Virus record (IMG/VR): IMGVR_UViG_3300030099_007384
Location: 1 to 43,917 of that record
Length of the DNA stretch: 43,917 nt
From: a virus
Direction: 5' to 3' (one strand)
The notes under the pieces were generated by a model. It did no database searches, was not told where the DNA came from, and saw nothing but the letters and a program-made list of their open reading frames with translations. A program made the translations under genes and the position numbers. Positions 6,989-17,800 of this stretch are shown piece by piece (within the stretch, counting starts at the first letter, position 1; each line of letters starts with the position of its first letter).

Positions 6989-8319
6989 TGGCTTCTACAA
7001 TGACAGTTATGCCCCAAAAAAATAATCAAACAGGTTTTTTGGGTACTTCAAAACCTATTCCTGTTTGGTTACAATTTGTACCTGGTATCGTGTTAGATGT
7101 TGTCATTAATGACGAGTCACCATCATATCAAACAGACAGAGATATAAATAGTGTTATAGCAAAACCACATATTTCACCTAATGATGGTTTAAAGTTAAAA
7201 GGTGTTAATAAGACAAGATATTATCCATTGTTTAGGGGTTTTACTGATACACCAATAAAAGGAGACCAGGTTTTATTATGTACTTTTGGTGGGGTTAATT
7301 ATTATATGGGACCTGTAAATACAACAAATAGTCCAAACTGGAATATAGATCACATAAATATCAGAAATAGTAGTGAACTTGGTTCAGTAGCTAAGTCAAC
7401 CGATGGCTCAAAAGGTTTATCTAAATATGGATTACCTTTAACATTTCCTACATCTGAAGATATAAAAAGACTACAAAAACAATACAATCTTAAATTAGAT
7501 GATTCTTTGGATAGATATAAAAGAACAAAACTAAAAGAAACTCATGGTGATATGTTAATTGAAGGTAGACATGGTAATAGTATAAGAGTTGGTAGTAGAG
7601 ATATGAATCCTTATATAATTATTTCTAATGGTAGAGAGTTAGGAAATTCAAATGAAAGTAATGTTGATGGAACTATTATTCTAATATCAGATGATGGTAC
7701 TATACACCAACACTTTTCAACTGATGTTTCTTTAGGAGAAGATGGTTTACCAATTGAAAATTTATTTATATTATCAAGTGATACTGTTGGTGAAGATAAA
7801 GAAAACGGACAAGTTAGATTAATAGGATCTAAAGATCCTGAAAATGAAAATTCAAAAGGTTTATATAATTATGATTATAATCAACCACAATTATTTTTAA
7901 ATTCTGATAGAATTACTTTTAACTCAAAAAAAGATAGTATTTTTTTATCATCAAAACAAGATTTAATTTTTGGAGCAGGAAAATCTATAAATTTAATTTC
8001 AGAAAAAGAGACAATTATTGAATCTTCTAATATTTATTTAGGAAAGCAAGCTAAAATTAAAAAAGAAGAAGGTGGAGAAACACCTGTTGAACCAATAGTT
8101 TTAGGGGAACAATTAAGGTTATTTTTAGAAGAATTTATAAGTGTAATGGAACAGGCACATGGATTATGTCAAGGAGCACCGATACCAATAATGGATTCAT
8201 CTGGTGCACCATTGTTACCTAAATTACAACAACTTAAACAGAAAATAAGTGATATCAAAACTACAGCTTTTGCTAGTCAATATCACTTTATAGAAGATAA
8301 TGGTCACAAACCCGAATAG
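6988..8319 (+). CDS. 5: Baseplate hub/central spike protein, gp5-like, without lysozyme domain
   Basis: The 443-residue protein looks like the hub-spike component of T4-like marine phages. An N-terminal OB-fold-like region (about 28-115) includes VLLCTFGGVNYYMGPVN. A beta-rich domain with short strand repeats follows at about 305-355 (DRITFNSKKDSIFLSSKQDL and ISEKETIIESSNIYLG), like the spike helix of gp5/VgrG. The C-terminus is helical (365-440). T4 gp5 carries a lysozyme domain in the middle, and no such domain or catalytic motif is visible here, so wall degradation must come from another protein. The next genes include gp25 and gp6, consistent with a baseplate cluster. Confidence 0.72.
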   Translation: MASTMTVMPQKNNQTGFLGTSKPIPVWLQFVPGIVLDVVINDESPSYQTDRDINSVIAKPHISPNDGLKLKGVNKTRYYPLFRGFTDTPIKGDQVLLCTFGGVNYYMGPVNTTNSPNWNIDHINIRNSSELGSVAKSTDGSKGLSKYGLPLTFPTSEDIKRLQKQYNLKLDDSLDRYKRTKLKETHGDMLIEGRHGNSIRVGSRDMNPYIIISNGRELGNSNESNVDGTIILISDDGTIHQHFSTDVSLGEDGLPIENLFILSSDTVGEDKENGQVRLIGSKDPENENSKGLYNYDYNQPQLFLNSDRITFNSKKDSIFLSSKQDLIFGAGKSINLISEKETIIESSNIYLGKQAKIKKEEGGETPVEPIVLGEQLRLFLEEFISVMEQAHGLCQGAPIPIMDSSGAPLLPKLQQLKQKISDIKTTAFASQYHFIEDNGHKPE

Positions 8320-8328
8320 AGAGGTCAT

Positions 8329-8718
8329 ATGAAAAAGAAAAAAAGTATAAAAACTATAATCAGACAAATCGTTAGAGAAGAAGTTGCAATGGCAATTCAA
8401 GAAGTAATAACTGAATTGAAACAACCAACTCAATCTAAACCACAACCAAAGAAAATTGCTAATAAAAAATCATATTCAAAAAATTCAGTATTGAATGATG
8501 TATTAAATGAAACTGCAGCTTCTGATGAGTGGAAAACATTGGGTGGTGATACATTTGATTCAAGTAAAATGAATCAAGTAATGTCAGGACAATATAGTGA
8601 TGTAATGAATAATAATTCACAAGCACCTATATCTGTTGATGGACAGACACCAGATTTTTTAAAAAAAGATTATAGAAAACTAATGAAAGCTATTGATAAA
8701 AAACAAGGAAAAGTTTAA
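8329..8718 (+). CDS. Hypothetical protein, probably baseplate-associated
   Basis: The 129-residue protein begins with a very basic helix (MKKKKSIKTIIRQIVREEVA, to residue 20). A Gln/Lys/Pro-rich linker follows (38-55), then a polar C-terminal half ending in DFLKKDYRKLMKAIDKKQGK. It looks partly disordered. No family was recognised. AGAGG lies five bases before the ATG. Its stop overlaps the next ATG, so it is translated with the small protein at 8718. Placement between the gp5-like and gp25 genes suggests a minor structural or assembly function. Confidence 0.6.
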   Translation: MKKKKSIKTIIRQIVREEVAMAIQEVITELKQPTQSKPQPKKIANKKSYSKNSVLNDVLNETAASDEWKTLGGDTFDSSKMNQVMSGQYSDVMNNNSQAPISVDGQTPDFLKKDYRKLMKAIDKKQGKV

Positions 8719-9179
8719 TGGGTTTAAAAGCAAATTTGGAACAAGCTTGTATAGATAGTGTTGGAAATGATGCCGTTAATACAGGTAATTGTGCTACATT
8801 AGCTCAAGCACAAGCTGATGCTATAGTTGATTGGATTACATCACAAACATTTAGAATAGTTGAGATGAAAGCTATTCTTGAGGTGGAAAAAATGACAACA
8901 ACCGCTCCTTATCAGGCAGATGTTTTACCAACGGTAATGGTTGCACCTGGTATTCCAACTGTAGGTTCACCAGCTGCTCAAAGTACTGTTGCTCCTGGTC
9001 CTCTTCAAGGTGGTAGTAAGGGTGTACTTGTACCAAAAGTAAATTTTAGTAAAACAGGTGGACAAGGTGGTGCATTACAATCAAAAGGTTATTCTTATAT
9101 AGGAAATAATCCTGTAGGTGAAACAAACGAGAAAAAAACAAAAGTAAAATTATTAAGAGAAGATTTGGTAGATTTATAA
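8718..9179 (+). CDS. Hypothetical small virion-type protein
   Basis: The 153-residue protein has a helical N-terminal half with a GNCATLAQAQADAIVDWITS segment (about 22-41). A low-complexity Pro/Gly/Thr-rich middle (75-120, with PTVMVAPGIPTVGSPAAQST) and a polar end follow. This suggests a short helical base joined to an extended region. No catalytic motif or recognised family is present. The start overlaps the previous stop (TAATG) and the gp25 gene follows after a single base, so it belongs to the baseplate operon. Structural function is inferred from context. Confidence 0.58.
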   Translation: MGLKANLEQACIDSVGNDAVNTGNCATLAQAQADAIVDWITSQTFRIVEMKAILEVEKMTTTAPYQADVLPTVMVAPGIPTVGSPAAQSTVAPGPLQGGSKGVLVPKVNFSKTGGQGGALQSKGYSYIGNNPVGETNEKKTKVKLLREDLVDL

Positions 9180-9180
9180 T

Positions 9181-9627
9181 ATGGCTATAATTAATAATAA
9201 AGTAAAACCAAGAAAAGATGATAGAGACAATAATGTTTTTATAGGAATAGATTTACCTTTTAGAAAATCAGATGGTAATGATGGTTGGTTCAAATCAACC
9301 GAAACTACATTTAAGGCCGTTAGAAATAATGTAAAATCTTTATTATTAACGGAAAGAGGTGAACGAATGATGCAACCATCACTGGGTTTAAATTTAAAAA
9401 AATATTTATTTGAGCCATTAAATGATGATTTAAGGTTAACCATTGAAAATGAAATATTTGAAACTTTTAATTTTTGGTTACCTTTTGTTAATATAGTTGA
9501 TATGACCATAGATATGAATGGTGATGTTTCTGATATTGGTAGAAATAAAATAGACATATCTTTAAAATTTAGTATAAAACAAAATCAAAATTATTTTGAT
9601 ACTGTGGATGTAACGATAGGAGAATAG
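9181..9627 (+). CDS. 25: Baseplate wedge protein gp25 (GPW/gp25 family)
   Basis: The 148-residue product matches the gp25/GPW family in size and pattern. A central region (about 40-95) has the V..N...LLLTERGERMM, QPSLGLNLKKYLFEP and DDL...IENEI blocks. gp25 forms part of the inner baseplate wedge core with gp6 and primes sheath assembly in contractile tails. T4 gp25 is 132 residues, so the length is normal. The immediately following gene is gp6, the expected partner. The ATG follows the previous stop by one base. Confidence 0.9.
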   Translation: MAIINNKVKPRKDDRDNNVFIGIDLPFRKSDGNDGWFKSTETTFKAVRNNVKSLLLTERGERMMQPSLGLNLKKYLFEPLNDDLRLTIENEIFETFNFWLPFVNIVDMTIDMNGDVSDIGRNKIDISLKFSIKQNQNYFDTVDVTIGE

Positions 9628-9630
9628 TAA

Positions 9631-11811
9631 ATGCCATATTCCAATAAAGAATTTAAAGAAACCAATGTAAATTATTTAAATAAAGATTTTGATAGTTTTA
9701 AATCTAATTTAATTGAGTATGCAAAAACATATTTTCCAAATTCTTATAAAGATTTTAATGAAACATCTCCTGGTATGATGTTGATAGAAATGTCTGCTTA
9801 TGTTGGTGATGTGTTATCTTTTTATATAGACCAACAATATAAAGAAATGATGTTACCATTGGCACAAGAGAGAAGAAATATAACTAACATAGCTAAAATG
9901 TTAGGTTATAAAGTAAAACCTATAATACCAGCATATGTTGATTTAACAATAACACAAGAAGTACCTAGTAACAATGATATAAATAATATTAGTCCAAATT
10001 ATTCTACTGCAGTAGTTTTAGATAAAGGTTTACAGGTACAATCTTCTGAAGATTCAAATGTTATATTCGAAACATTAGAACCTGTAGATTTTACTGTTAG
10101 TAGTTCAGCAGACCCTTTACCAGAACCATCTGAATATGATGATAATGGAATAGTTTCACAATATAGATTGACAAGAAAAGTGAGAGCGATTAGTGGTGAA
10201 ACAAAAACAAGAGACTTTACCTTGGGAAGTCCACAACAATTTTTAAGATTAACATTAAATGAAGAAAATGTCATTGACATTATAAAAGTTGAAGATTTGA
10301 ATAATGGTAATAGGTATTATGAAGTTGATTATTTAGCACAAGATAAAATACCAATTGAAAGTTTTTATATAGGTGACTCGACAAGAACAACTGCATATCA
10401 CGATAGTAATGATTCTGTTTTATCAGTGCCAGTTCCATATACATTACAATATATTAAAACAGGAAAAAGATTTATAACAGAAATAAATGATGATGATACA
10501 ACATCTTTAGTATTTGGTAATGGTGTTTTAAGGAGAGGTGCTGGAACATTAGAAACGGAATTTACAAATTTAGAAGATGCTGCAGTTATTACTCCTGGAG
10601 ATCCAGACTCTAATAATATAGACTTATCTTTAGACCCAAGAGAGGGTGACTCAAGAATGACTCTAGGTGAAATACCATCAAACACCACTTTAAGAATTAC
10701 ATATAGAACTGGTGGTGGTATTTCAAGTAACACATCAGCTGGTACTCTATCTTCACAGACAAACACAGCTACTAAATATTTAAATGGCCAAACAACACCA
10801 ATAGTTGTTAATAATGATGAACCAGCTTATGGTGGTAGTGATAAAGAAACAGTAGAAGAAATACGGCACAAGTCTAAACAATTTTTTGCATCTCAAAACA
10901 GGTGTGTAACTAAAGAAGATTTTGAAGCTAGGGTATTGAGTATGCCATCTAGATTTGGTGGTATAGCAAAAGTATTTGCAAAAAGAACAGGAGTAAATAG
11001 AATAGGTTCATCTTTAAATGATTTATTTCTTGAATTAGATTCTGATGGTAATCCTGGATTTCAAGTAAATGATTTAACAACTATTATAAATAAGTTTAAT
11101 AGTGGTGATAATATTGAAATAGAAGAAGCTACATCATTATTAACAAATTTTGGTAACGCTTATCAACAACATATAGATAACATTGGTACTAATGCATTTT
11201 CTACAATTGATATATTTGTTTTAGGATATAACAATAGTAAAAACTTAACTTATCTACCATCAACAGCTGGTGTCGTTCATCCAATAAAAGAAAATATTAA
11301 AGAATATTTAAACAATTTTAGAATGATAACAGATCAAATTAATATAAGAGATGGTAAAATAATTAATTTTGGTGTTGCTTTTGAAGTAGTTGCACATCGT
11401 TCAGCTAATAAAGGTGATGTTAAATTGAGATGTATAAATAAAATAACTGAATATTTTACTATAGATAAAATGCAATTTAGAGATGTTATTTATACATCGG
11501 ATTTGGAATATGAATTAATGGGGTTAGATGGTGTTAGGTCTGTAAATTTTGTACAACTTACACAAAATTTTAATGGTTTATATAATGAAGTTTTAGATGG
11601 TATACCAAATGACTTACCTTTATTATATAATTTTAGTATGGATGGTGATAATATCGGAACTGTTGGTTATAATTGGCAATATGATTTTGCACAATTTTAT
11701 AATCCTACTAGTGGAGCTTTCGTTTCTAAAGGTGTAGTTTTACCATCTGTAGAACCCGCGGTATTTGAATTAAAAAAACCAACCGAAAATATAAGAGGAG
11801 TAGTAATATAA
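9631..11811 (+). CDS. 6: Baseplate wedge protein gp6 (gpJ-like)
   Basis: The 726-residue protein resembles T4 gp6 (660 residues) and the related gpJ family. The N-terminus carries the typical sequence LNKDFDSFKSNLIEYAKTYF, FNETSPGMMLIEMSAYVGDV and LPLAQERRNI. The middle contains the gpJ-like segment KETVEEIRHKSKQFFASQNR and VTKEDFEARV (about 408-440). The C-terminal part includes LRCINKITEYFTID near 595-608 and ends with ENIRGVVI. gp6 dimers link neighbouring wedges around the hub and interlock with gp25, encoded immediately upstream. GGAGAATAGTAA precedes the ATG, and the stop overlaps the next start. Confidence 0.88.
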   Translation: MPYSNKEFKETNVNYLNKDFDSFKSNLIEYAKTYFPNSYKDFNETSPGMMLIEMSAYVGDVLSFYIDQQYKEMMLPLAQERRNITNIAKMLGYKVKPIIPAYVDLTITQEVPSNNDINNISPNYSTAVVLDKGLQVQSSEDSNVIFETLEPVDFTVSSSADPLPEPSEYDDNGIVSQYRLTRKVRAISGETKTRDFTLGSPQQFLRLTLNEENVIDIIKVEDLNNGNRYYEVDYLAQDKIPIESFYIGDSTRTTAYHDSNDSVLSVPVPYTLQYIKTGKRFITEINDDDTTSLVFGNGVLRRGAGTLETEFTNLEDAAVITPGDPDSNNIDLSLDPREGDSRMTLGEIPSNTTLRITYRTGGGISSNTSAGTLSSQTNTATKYLNGQTTPIVVNNDEPAYGGSDKETVEEIRHKSKQFFASQNRCVTKEDFEARVLSMPSRFGGIAKVFAKRTGVNRIGSSLNDLFLELDSDGNPGFQVNDLTTIINKFNSGDNIEIEEATSLLTNFGNAYQQHIDNIGTNAFSTIDIFVLGYNNSKNLTYLPSTAGVVHPIKENIKEYLNNFRMITDQINIRDGKIINFGVAFEVVAHRSANKGDVKLRCINKITEYFTIDKMQFRDVIYTSDLEYELMGLDGVRSVNFVQLTQNFNGLYNEVLDGIPNDLPLLYNFSMDGDNIGTVGYNWQYDFAQFYNPTSGAFVSKGVVLPSVEPAVFELKKPTENIRGVVI

Positions 11812-12974
11812 TGTATCATTTTATTTTTCCAACACAAGACACGTGGATATCAACAGGTTCTAATAAAATTACTGGAACACCAGAAACAGACCAAAATTTT
11901 GGTAAAGATGAAATATTAGAAGTAAAAAAAGTTTTTCATAATAGTTCTTTTGATTATCAAACAAGAGCTCTAATAAAATTTGGAGGAACTGATTTTATAG
12001 AAATGTCAAAATCAGTTTCTGATGGTGCTATCAAAGATCCAAGTTTCTTTTTAAGACTTTATGAAGCAGAGGGTAATTCTGATATTCAAACAGATTATAC
12101 TTTAGCATTTCAACCAATATCTGAATCTTGGACAGAAGGTACTGGTAAGTTTGGTGATGTACCAAAAAATACAAATGGTTGTAGTTGGAATAATAGATTT
12201 AATCCTACGGGTGGTTCTGAAACGACATGGATTAGTCATAGTTTAGGTGGTTCAGTAGTTACTTCTTCACATGCTGGTGGACTTGCTCATTCTGCTGGTG
12301 TTCAAATAGCTAGTTCATCAATACAAACATTTTCTAATCAATCACCTGATATTAATGTTGATATAACTAATATGGTAAATGGTTGGTTATCTGGAGTTGA
12401 ACATGGTGGTTTAGATAATCATGGATTACTCATTAGGTTTAGTGGGAGTCAAGAAACAGATTCTACAACATTTGGTAATTTAAAATTTTTCTCAAGAGAC
12501 ACTAATACTATATATGCACCGAGATTGGAAGTTCGTTGGGATGACCACTCTCCTTGTACAGGATCTAATACAGGTAGTTTACTTACATTAGATGCTACTG
12601 GTAATTCTGATAACTATTTATATATGAAAGGTTTAAAAGAAAGTTATAAAGAGGGTGATAGGGTTAAATTTAGAGTGGGAGCTAGAAAAAGATACATTCA
12701 AAAAACATTTGATACTTCAGTTCAAACAGTAACTGGTTCTTTTATACCTGAAGGTAGTGGTTCATACGCTATTAAAGATGTAGCTACTGATGAATTTATA
12801 GTTCCGTTTGATACTTATACATCAATGAGTTGTGACAATACATCTTCATATTTTAACCAATGGTTAGATGGTTTTTATCCTGATAGGGTTTATAAAATAT
12901 TATTGAAACTAAAAATGGATGATGGTCAAGAACAAATCTTTGACGATGGTTTTGAATTTAAAGTAAAAAGGTAA
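11811..12974 (+). CDS. Baseplate/tail protein with DNRLRE-like domain
   Basis: The 387-residue protein begins with a beta-rich region (about 1-245) resembling the DNRLRE family: TQDTWISTG, NFGKDEILEV, ALIKF, then WTEGTG, VDITNMVNGWLSG, GLLIRF and FFSRDTNTIYAPRLEVRW. Such domains form jelly-roll-like modules in extracellular and phage structural proteins. The C-terminal region (250-387) has GDRVKFRVGARKRY and further strands. Its place right after gp6 corresponds to the position of gp7/gp8 wedge genes in T4, but no sequence similarity to those was recognised. A tail or baseplate function is an inference from domain type and location. Confidence 0.62.
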   Translation: MYHFIFPTQDTWISTGSNKITGTPETDQNFGKDEILEVKKVFHNSSFDYQTRALIKFGGTDFIEMSKSVSDGAIKDPSFFLRLYEAEGNSDIQTDYTLAFQPISESWTEGTGKFGDVPKNTNGCSWNNRFNPTGGSETTWISHSLGGSVVTSSHAGGLAHSAGVQIASSSIQTFSNQSPDINVDITNMVNGWLSGVEHGGLDNHGLLIRFSGSQETDSTTFGNLKFFSRDTNTIYAPRLEVRWDDHSPCTGSNTGSLLTLDATGNSDNYLYMKGLKESYKEGDRVKFRVGARKRYIQKTFDTSVQTVTGSFIPEGSGSYAIKDVATDEFIVPFDTYTSMSCDNTSSYFNQWLDGFYPDRVYKILLKLKMDDGQEQIFDDGFEFKVKR

Positions 12975-12981
12975 ATAAAAA

Positions 12982-14820
12982 ATGTGGACTAAAAATCAAA
13001 TTACTGATCACATTATAGATCAAATTATACAAATGATTATGTTGAGTAGACATGAACCTTATTTTTATAATGAAGCTTTTCAATTAGATTTAGCTTATTA
13101 TAGGAGAACAGTTAGTGACTCTGGATATATTCAAACAGGAGGTTTGGCTGAAGATGATAATAGACAAAATATAATTTATCAAGAAGATTATCAAAAATAT
13201 AATTATAATAGTACAGACTATATCAATAATGATTTTTCATTAGAAACTTTTATAGACCAAGTTTCAGAATGTTATTTTTCAGGACAAGTAAATCAGTTTG
13301 GAGATAAATTATATAATATACCTGATGTTGAGTGGGTTACTCCTGAAATTGATGGTGCGTGGATATGGGATTGGAATGGTTTTTCTACAGAACCTTCTAC
13401 ATCTGTAGATGAGTTTAACAATCCAATATATGGTCCACCAGATGCAAATTTTTCAGGTGCAGCTCATATAATAGCATATCATTCTTGTCCAACTGAAGAT
13501 GGTGCCATTGATGCCGCATATACTTTAGAAGTACTTTCACCATCATCTTCAGCATGTAATGGTTGTATAACTCCTGTTTTAAATCTATTAAGTCAAATTA
13601 TATCTTTAGAAAATGATAAAACATTAATAGACGAAGAAAAAGCAGAAGAAATTTTAGATACAACAATATACGAATTATTACCTGGTATACAGACAAGACA
13701 AGAAAGGATAGATAGACTTTTTTCAGAATTTAATCAACTATTGGCACCGAATCCACCAGACTTTGATGTAGATGGTATTGAAGGTGTTGACAATGGATGG
13801 GATATGGGTGGTGATACAGGACCATTTTCAGATGATTATAGTGATTTATATGACATATCAAAATTAGGTCCTAATGCCGGTTATATAACGAGGTTAGTAA
13901 GACATACCGAACTAGAGTATGGAGCAACCAGTGAAGCTAATATAAATAAATCTTTAGAATCATTGAGAAATCAAATAAATCCTTATTTAAGAGACATTGA
14001 TGAAATTATAGATCCAGTTGAAGATGACCAAAGAATAGATTATGAAGATGTGGCAGAAGGATATTTAAAATTTAGGGGATTGAATCAATCTATAATTATT
14101 CGTTCTGAAAATAATGAGTTAACTGGATTAGAAGATTATCAAAATGATGGATTTACAATAACAATGTGGGTTAGATTTATTGATAAAAAATCTAATGGTA
14201 CACTTTTTAATTTTGGAGCTCCACTTGGGAATGGTAGTACATATGGATTTATGTTAGAAACATTTTCATTAGGTGAAGATGATTTTACAGATTCAGACGA
14301 ATCACAAACATTTGGTGAATATAATGGGGGGTTATTTACAGATAATAGTCATGCTAGATTTATAAGATTAGTAGTTAATGACAATGGAAGTTTATATAGT
14401 TCACATGTCGGTTCATCAACAAAACCTAGACAAGGAGTTAGTACAGGTTTACCTCATGTTTATAATCAAATGATGGGAGAAGTTGATACTAATAATTTAG
14501 ATATGGTTTTTAATTATACACAGGTTCCTATTGATAGAAATGAATGGTACTTTATAGTAGCTAATTATAGTCCTCTCATAAACGAAACAGAAGCAGATGA
14601 ATTAGGAACTTGTTCAGGTACAGCACCTGATTGTACTGGTACTGCTTGTAATCCTGAATGTGTTTCTATATATGAAGATTCAGATTATTGGAGATGGAAT
14701 GTTACAAGAGGTAATAATGCACCAGGAACTTATATAAATAATTCTGGTGAAGGTGCTAGATGTAAAGTGGAGATTATATCAAAGAGTGATTTGTTAAGAG
14801 CTCGTGGTTACAATATTTAA
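12982..14820 (+). CDS. Tail/baseplate protein with C-terminal LamG-like lectin domain
   Basis: The 612-residue protein has a unique N-terminal half (MWTKNQITDHIIDQIIQMIM, then acidic sequence). A concanavalin/LamG-like domain starts near residue 360: YLKFRGL, DGFTITMWVRFID, GTLFNFG, and EWYFIVANYSP near 528. Within that domain sits a short Cys-rich insert (about 544-560, TCSGTAPDCTGTACNPEC), and another small CNGC motif occurs near 193. LamG-like domains often bind glycans, so this could contribute to host contact. The same reading frame continues past two stop codons into the Cys-rich 14836 gene. The ribosome binding site is weak (AAAAGG). Confidence 0.65.
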   Translation: MWTKNQITDHIIDQIIQMIMLSRHEPYFYNEAFQLDLAYYRRTVSDSGYIQTGGLAEDDNRQNIIYQEDYQKYNYNSTDYINNDFSLETFIDQVSECYFSGQVNQFGDKLYNIPDVEWVTPEIDGAWIWDWNGFSTEPSTSVDEFNNPIYGPPDANFSGAAHIIAYHSCPTEDGAIDAAYTLEVLSPSSSACNGCITPVLNLLSQIISLENDKTLIDEEKAEEILDTTIYELLPGIQTRQERIDRLFSEFNQLLAPNPPDFDVDGIEGVDNGWDMGGDTGPFSDDYSDLYDISKLGPNAGYITRLVRHTELEYGATSEANINKSLESLRNQINPYLRDIDEIIDPVEDDQRIDYEDVAEGYLKFRGLNQSIIIRSENNELTGLEDYQNDGFTITMWVRFIDKKSNGTLFNFGAPLGNGSTYGFMLETFSLGEDDFTDSDESQTFGEYNGGLFTDNSHARFIRLVVNDNGSLYSSHVGSSTKPRQGVSTGLPHVYNQMMGEVDTNNLDMVFNYTQVPIDRNEWYFIVANYSPLINETEADELGTCSGTAPDCTGTACNPECVSIYEDSDYWRWNVTRGNNAPGTYINNSGEGARCKVEIISKSDLLRARGYNI

Positions 14821-14835
14821 ATGGGAGTCAAATAA

Positions 14836-17800
14836 GTGACACCACCTAATAGAAATAAATATAATATTACTGATGAAGAGAAAAAAGCACTCGAATCTTT
14901 GCGCTCTCGATTATTAGAAAGTTTAACTAGGTCTGAACAAACTATTCCAAATTATGGTATTGTTGAGAATCCTGATAAATTACCAGTAAAACCTGATAAA
15001 GGAACTCCTACATGTAGTTGTATGTTTTTACCATATGATATCGTAGGTTCTGAAGATTTAAATTTAACAGTTGATGGTGAGTGTAATACTTCAAGAAATT
15101 GTCATTGGGAATATGAAAACTATTCAGAACCTGCATTTGATTATAAAGCACATTGCAAAAAACTAGAATCAGGAGGTTGTGCATGTGAATGTAAACATTA
15201 TTCTGAATTTGAAGATAGTGATACTGGTTCTATAACTCCGTTTACTAGTTGTAACCCATCAGAAAACCAAATAGGTGGTGGTGGTTTAAACCAAACTTGT
15301 ATAGAACTTAATAGTGATACACCATATTGTAATCAAGATGCTGTGTGTGTTGAATGTATTAATGATGACGATTGTCCACTTGATGTGGGTGGAAGAAATT
15401 GTATAAATTATCAATGTAGTGAACCTGATACTGCAGTTCTTCAATGTGACGATTCATTGGCTATAAATTTTCAAACTGATATATCTCAATATCAATGTCC
15501 ATCATCAGCTAGTGAATGTATAAGTTTTTTTCAAACAGAATATGGAATGTTTTGGCCACATACTGAATCAGATATGTTGTCTGATGGGTGTTGTTGTTAT
15601 AATTTATTGGGTGTTGATGTTGAATCATTACAGGGTGACATGAATGGTGATGGTTCTATTAATGTATTAGATGTTGTTATAATGGTAAATATTATAATTG
15701 GAGACGGAGACCCTCCTGTTGATAATTTTTATTTACCACCATATAATCCAGGAACTGGTGATTCTTGTCCAGCTGGAACAGAGTGTTTTGTTATAGATGA
15801 AGATGGAACACCGACTGGATATTATACTGATATTGAGTGTCAAGAATTATATAATTGTGATACATTAGATTGTTGTGATGGTTTAATACCAGAAGATGAT
15901 TGTAATACTTGTTGTGATCCATGTCCAGATTTACCAATACTTGGTTGTACAGATGATGGTGCTAATAATCCATATGGAGAGTATCCAGCGTGTAACTACG
16001 ACTCAACTGCAACCCAAGATGATAATAGTTGTACATATACTGTCGGACCTGATAGTTTTTCAGGACCAGGTGAAGGCCCTTTTGCATGTGATGGATTTAT
16101 GGGTGGAGCAGGAACTTGTTTAGGATTTTTAGATACAGATGTATTACATATGTATCCAGAAGGAAGTGCAAACCAAGGACAACAATGTGATGGTTCTTGT
16201 GGTAAATCTACAGATCCAATTCCAAATAAAATAAAAATATTAGATTGTAATGGAACATGTATAAGTTTAAATATTTGGTTAAATTATGTTCAAAATGACC
16301 CGTATGATGAACCTGGTGTTTGTATGGATGGTATATCTCCAAATGCTAATTTTGCTTGTACTTCCGCAACACAAGTTGATGGTCAAGAATTTTATTTTAA
16401 TTGTTCTTTAGGTAATTGTGAAGACAATTGTGGTGCTTGTTTGGGAATTAATGAATGTGGTGATTGTAATGGTGTTCCACATGGAGCAAGTGATTTTGAT
16501 GCTTATCCATTAAGTGAAACAACATTATTAACTGTGACAGATGATCAAGGTGGTTGTTGTCCAGCTGATACCAGAATAAAATATTATTTAGATTTAGACG
16601 GAGATGGTTTAGGAGAAGATACACCAACAAATGAATCTCCTGATAATCAAGGTTATTCATTATGTGCTGATAATCCAAATTTATCAGATCATTGTTACTC
16701 ACCAACCAATGATGTGGGTTGTGGAGCTTTTGATAATTTAACAGATTGTGAAAATGCTGGTTGTACATTCGGTACACCTTTTGTTTCAAATCAATTAGAT
16801 AATTGTCCAAATGGTGGATATATTGATATTTGTGGAAATTGTACAACTGATGCAGATTATCCAGGTACTGCAGTGTGTGGTGGGTGTACAGATGATGCAA
16901 CTCCAGCATGTAATTATGATGAAGAAGCTATTTGGGATGATGGAAGTTGTTTTTATACTTATGATAACAACACTTCATATTGTAATTGTGCTGATGATTC
17001 ACAACCAGATCCTGGATTTGATTGTGATGGAAATTGTATTACATTCATAGATTGTTTTGGTGAGTGTGGTGGAACAGCAGTAGAAGATTGTTCAGGAGAA
17101 TGTGACGGAGATGCTGTGGTTTGTCAAACAGAGGGAGCTTGTAACATAGGTGTATGTGCTCCTTGTTCATTCCCACCAGCTTATCGTGATTGTAATGGAA
17201 ACTGTATTAATGATGTTGATATGGATGGAATATGTGATGAAGATGATGAGTGTGTAGGTGAATATGATGAATGTGGTGAATGTAATGGTACTGGTATTTT
17301 AGATGACTGTGGAGTTTGTGATGGTACAGGTTATGACGAATGTGGAACATGTGATGGTTCACTTGTAGATCTTGGATGTGGTTGTGGAAATCCAGCACCC
17401 ATAGATTGTACAGTTACAATAGATTCTGCTACAGGAGATACATTGTGCGGACCTACATCAACTTGTTATCCTGATTTTGAATGTTATACAAGGTCTGGTT
17501 GTGATAATCAATGTGGTTCAACAGCTGAATTAGATGAATGTGGTGTATGTGACGGTGATGGTCCACCAACAAATTATGATTGTAATGGAGATTGTATAGC
17601 AGTAGTAGATTGTGCTGGAGTATGTGGTGGAACTTCAGAAATAGATGATTGTGATGAATGTACAGGTGATGTAAATTATCAACCCGAATCTTGTTATGGT
17701 TGTACATATGAATCTGCTGATAACTTTGACCCTCTTGCAACAATAGATAATGGTGATTGTGTATTTGGTTTAAGAGCAGAATCTGACAATGTAGAACTTT

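Noticed and set aside
14821-14835. Tiny ATG-initiated frame of four codons between the LamG-like and Cys-rich genes
   Set aside because: It has no own ribosome binding site. The GGGAG inside it serves the GTG start at 14836, so it is not called as a gene.
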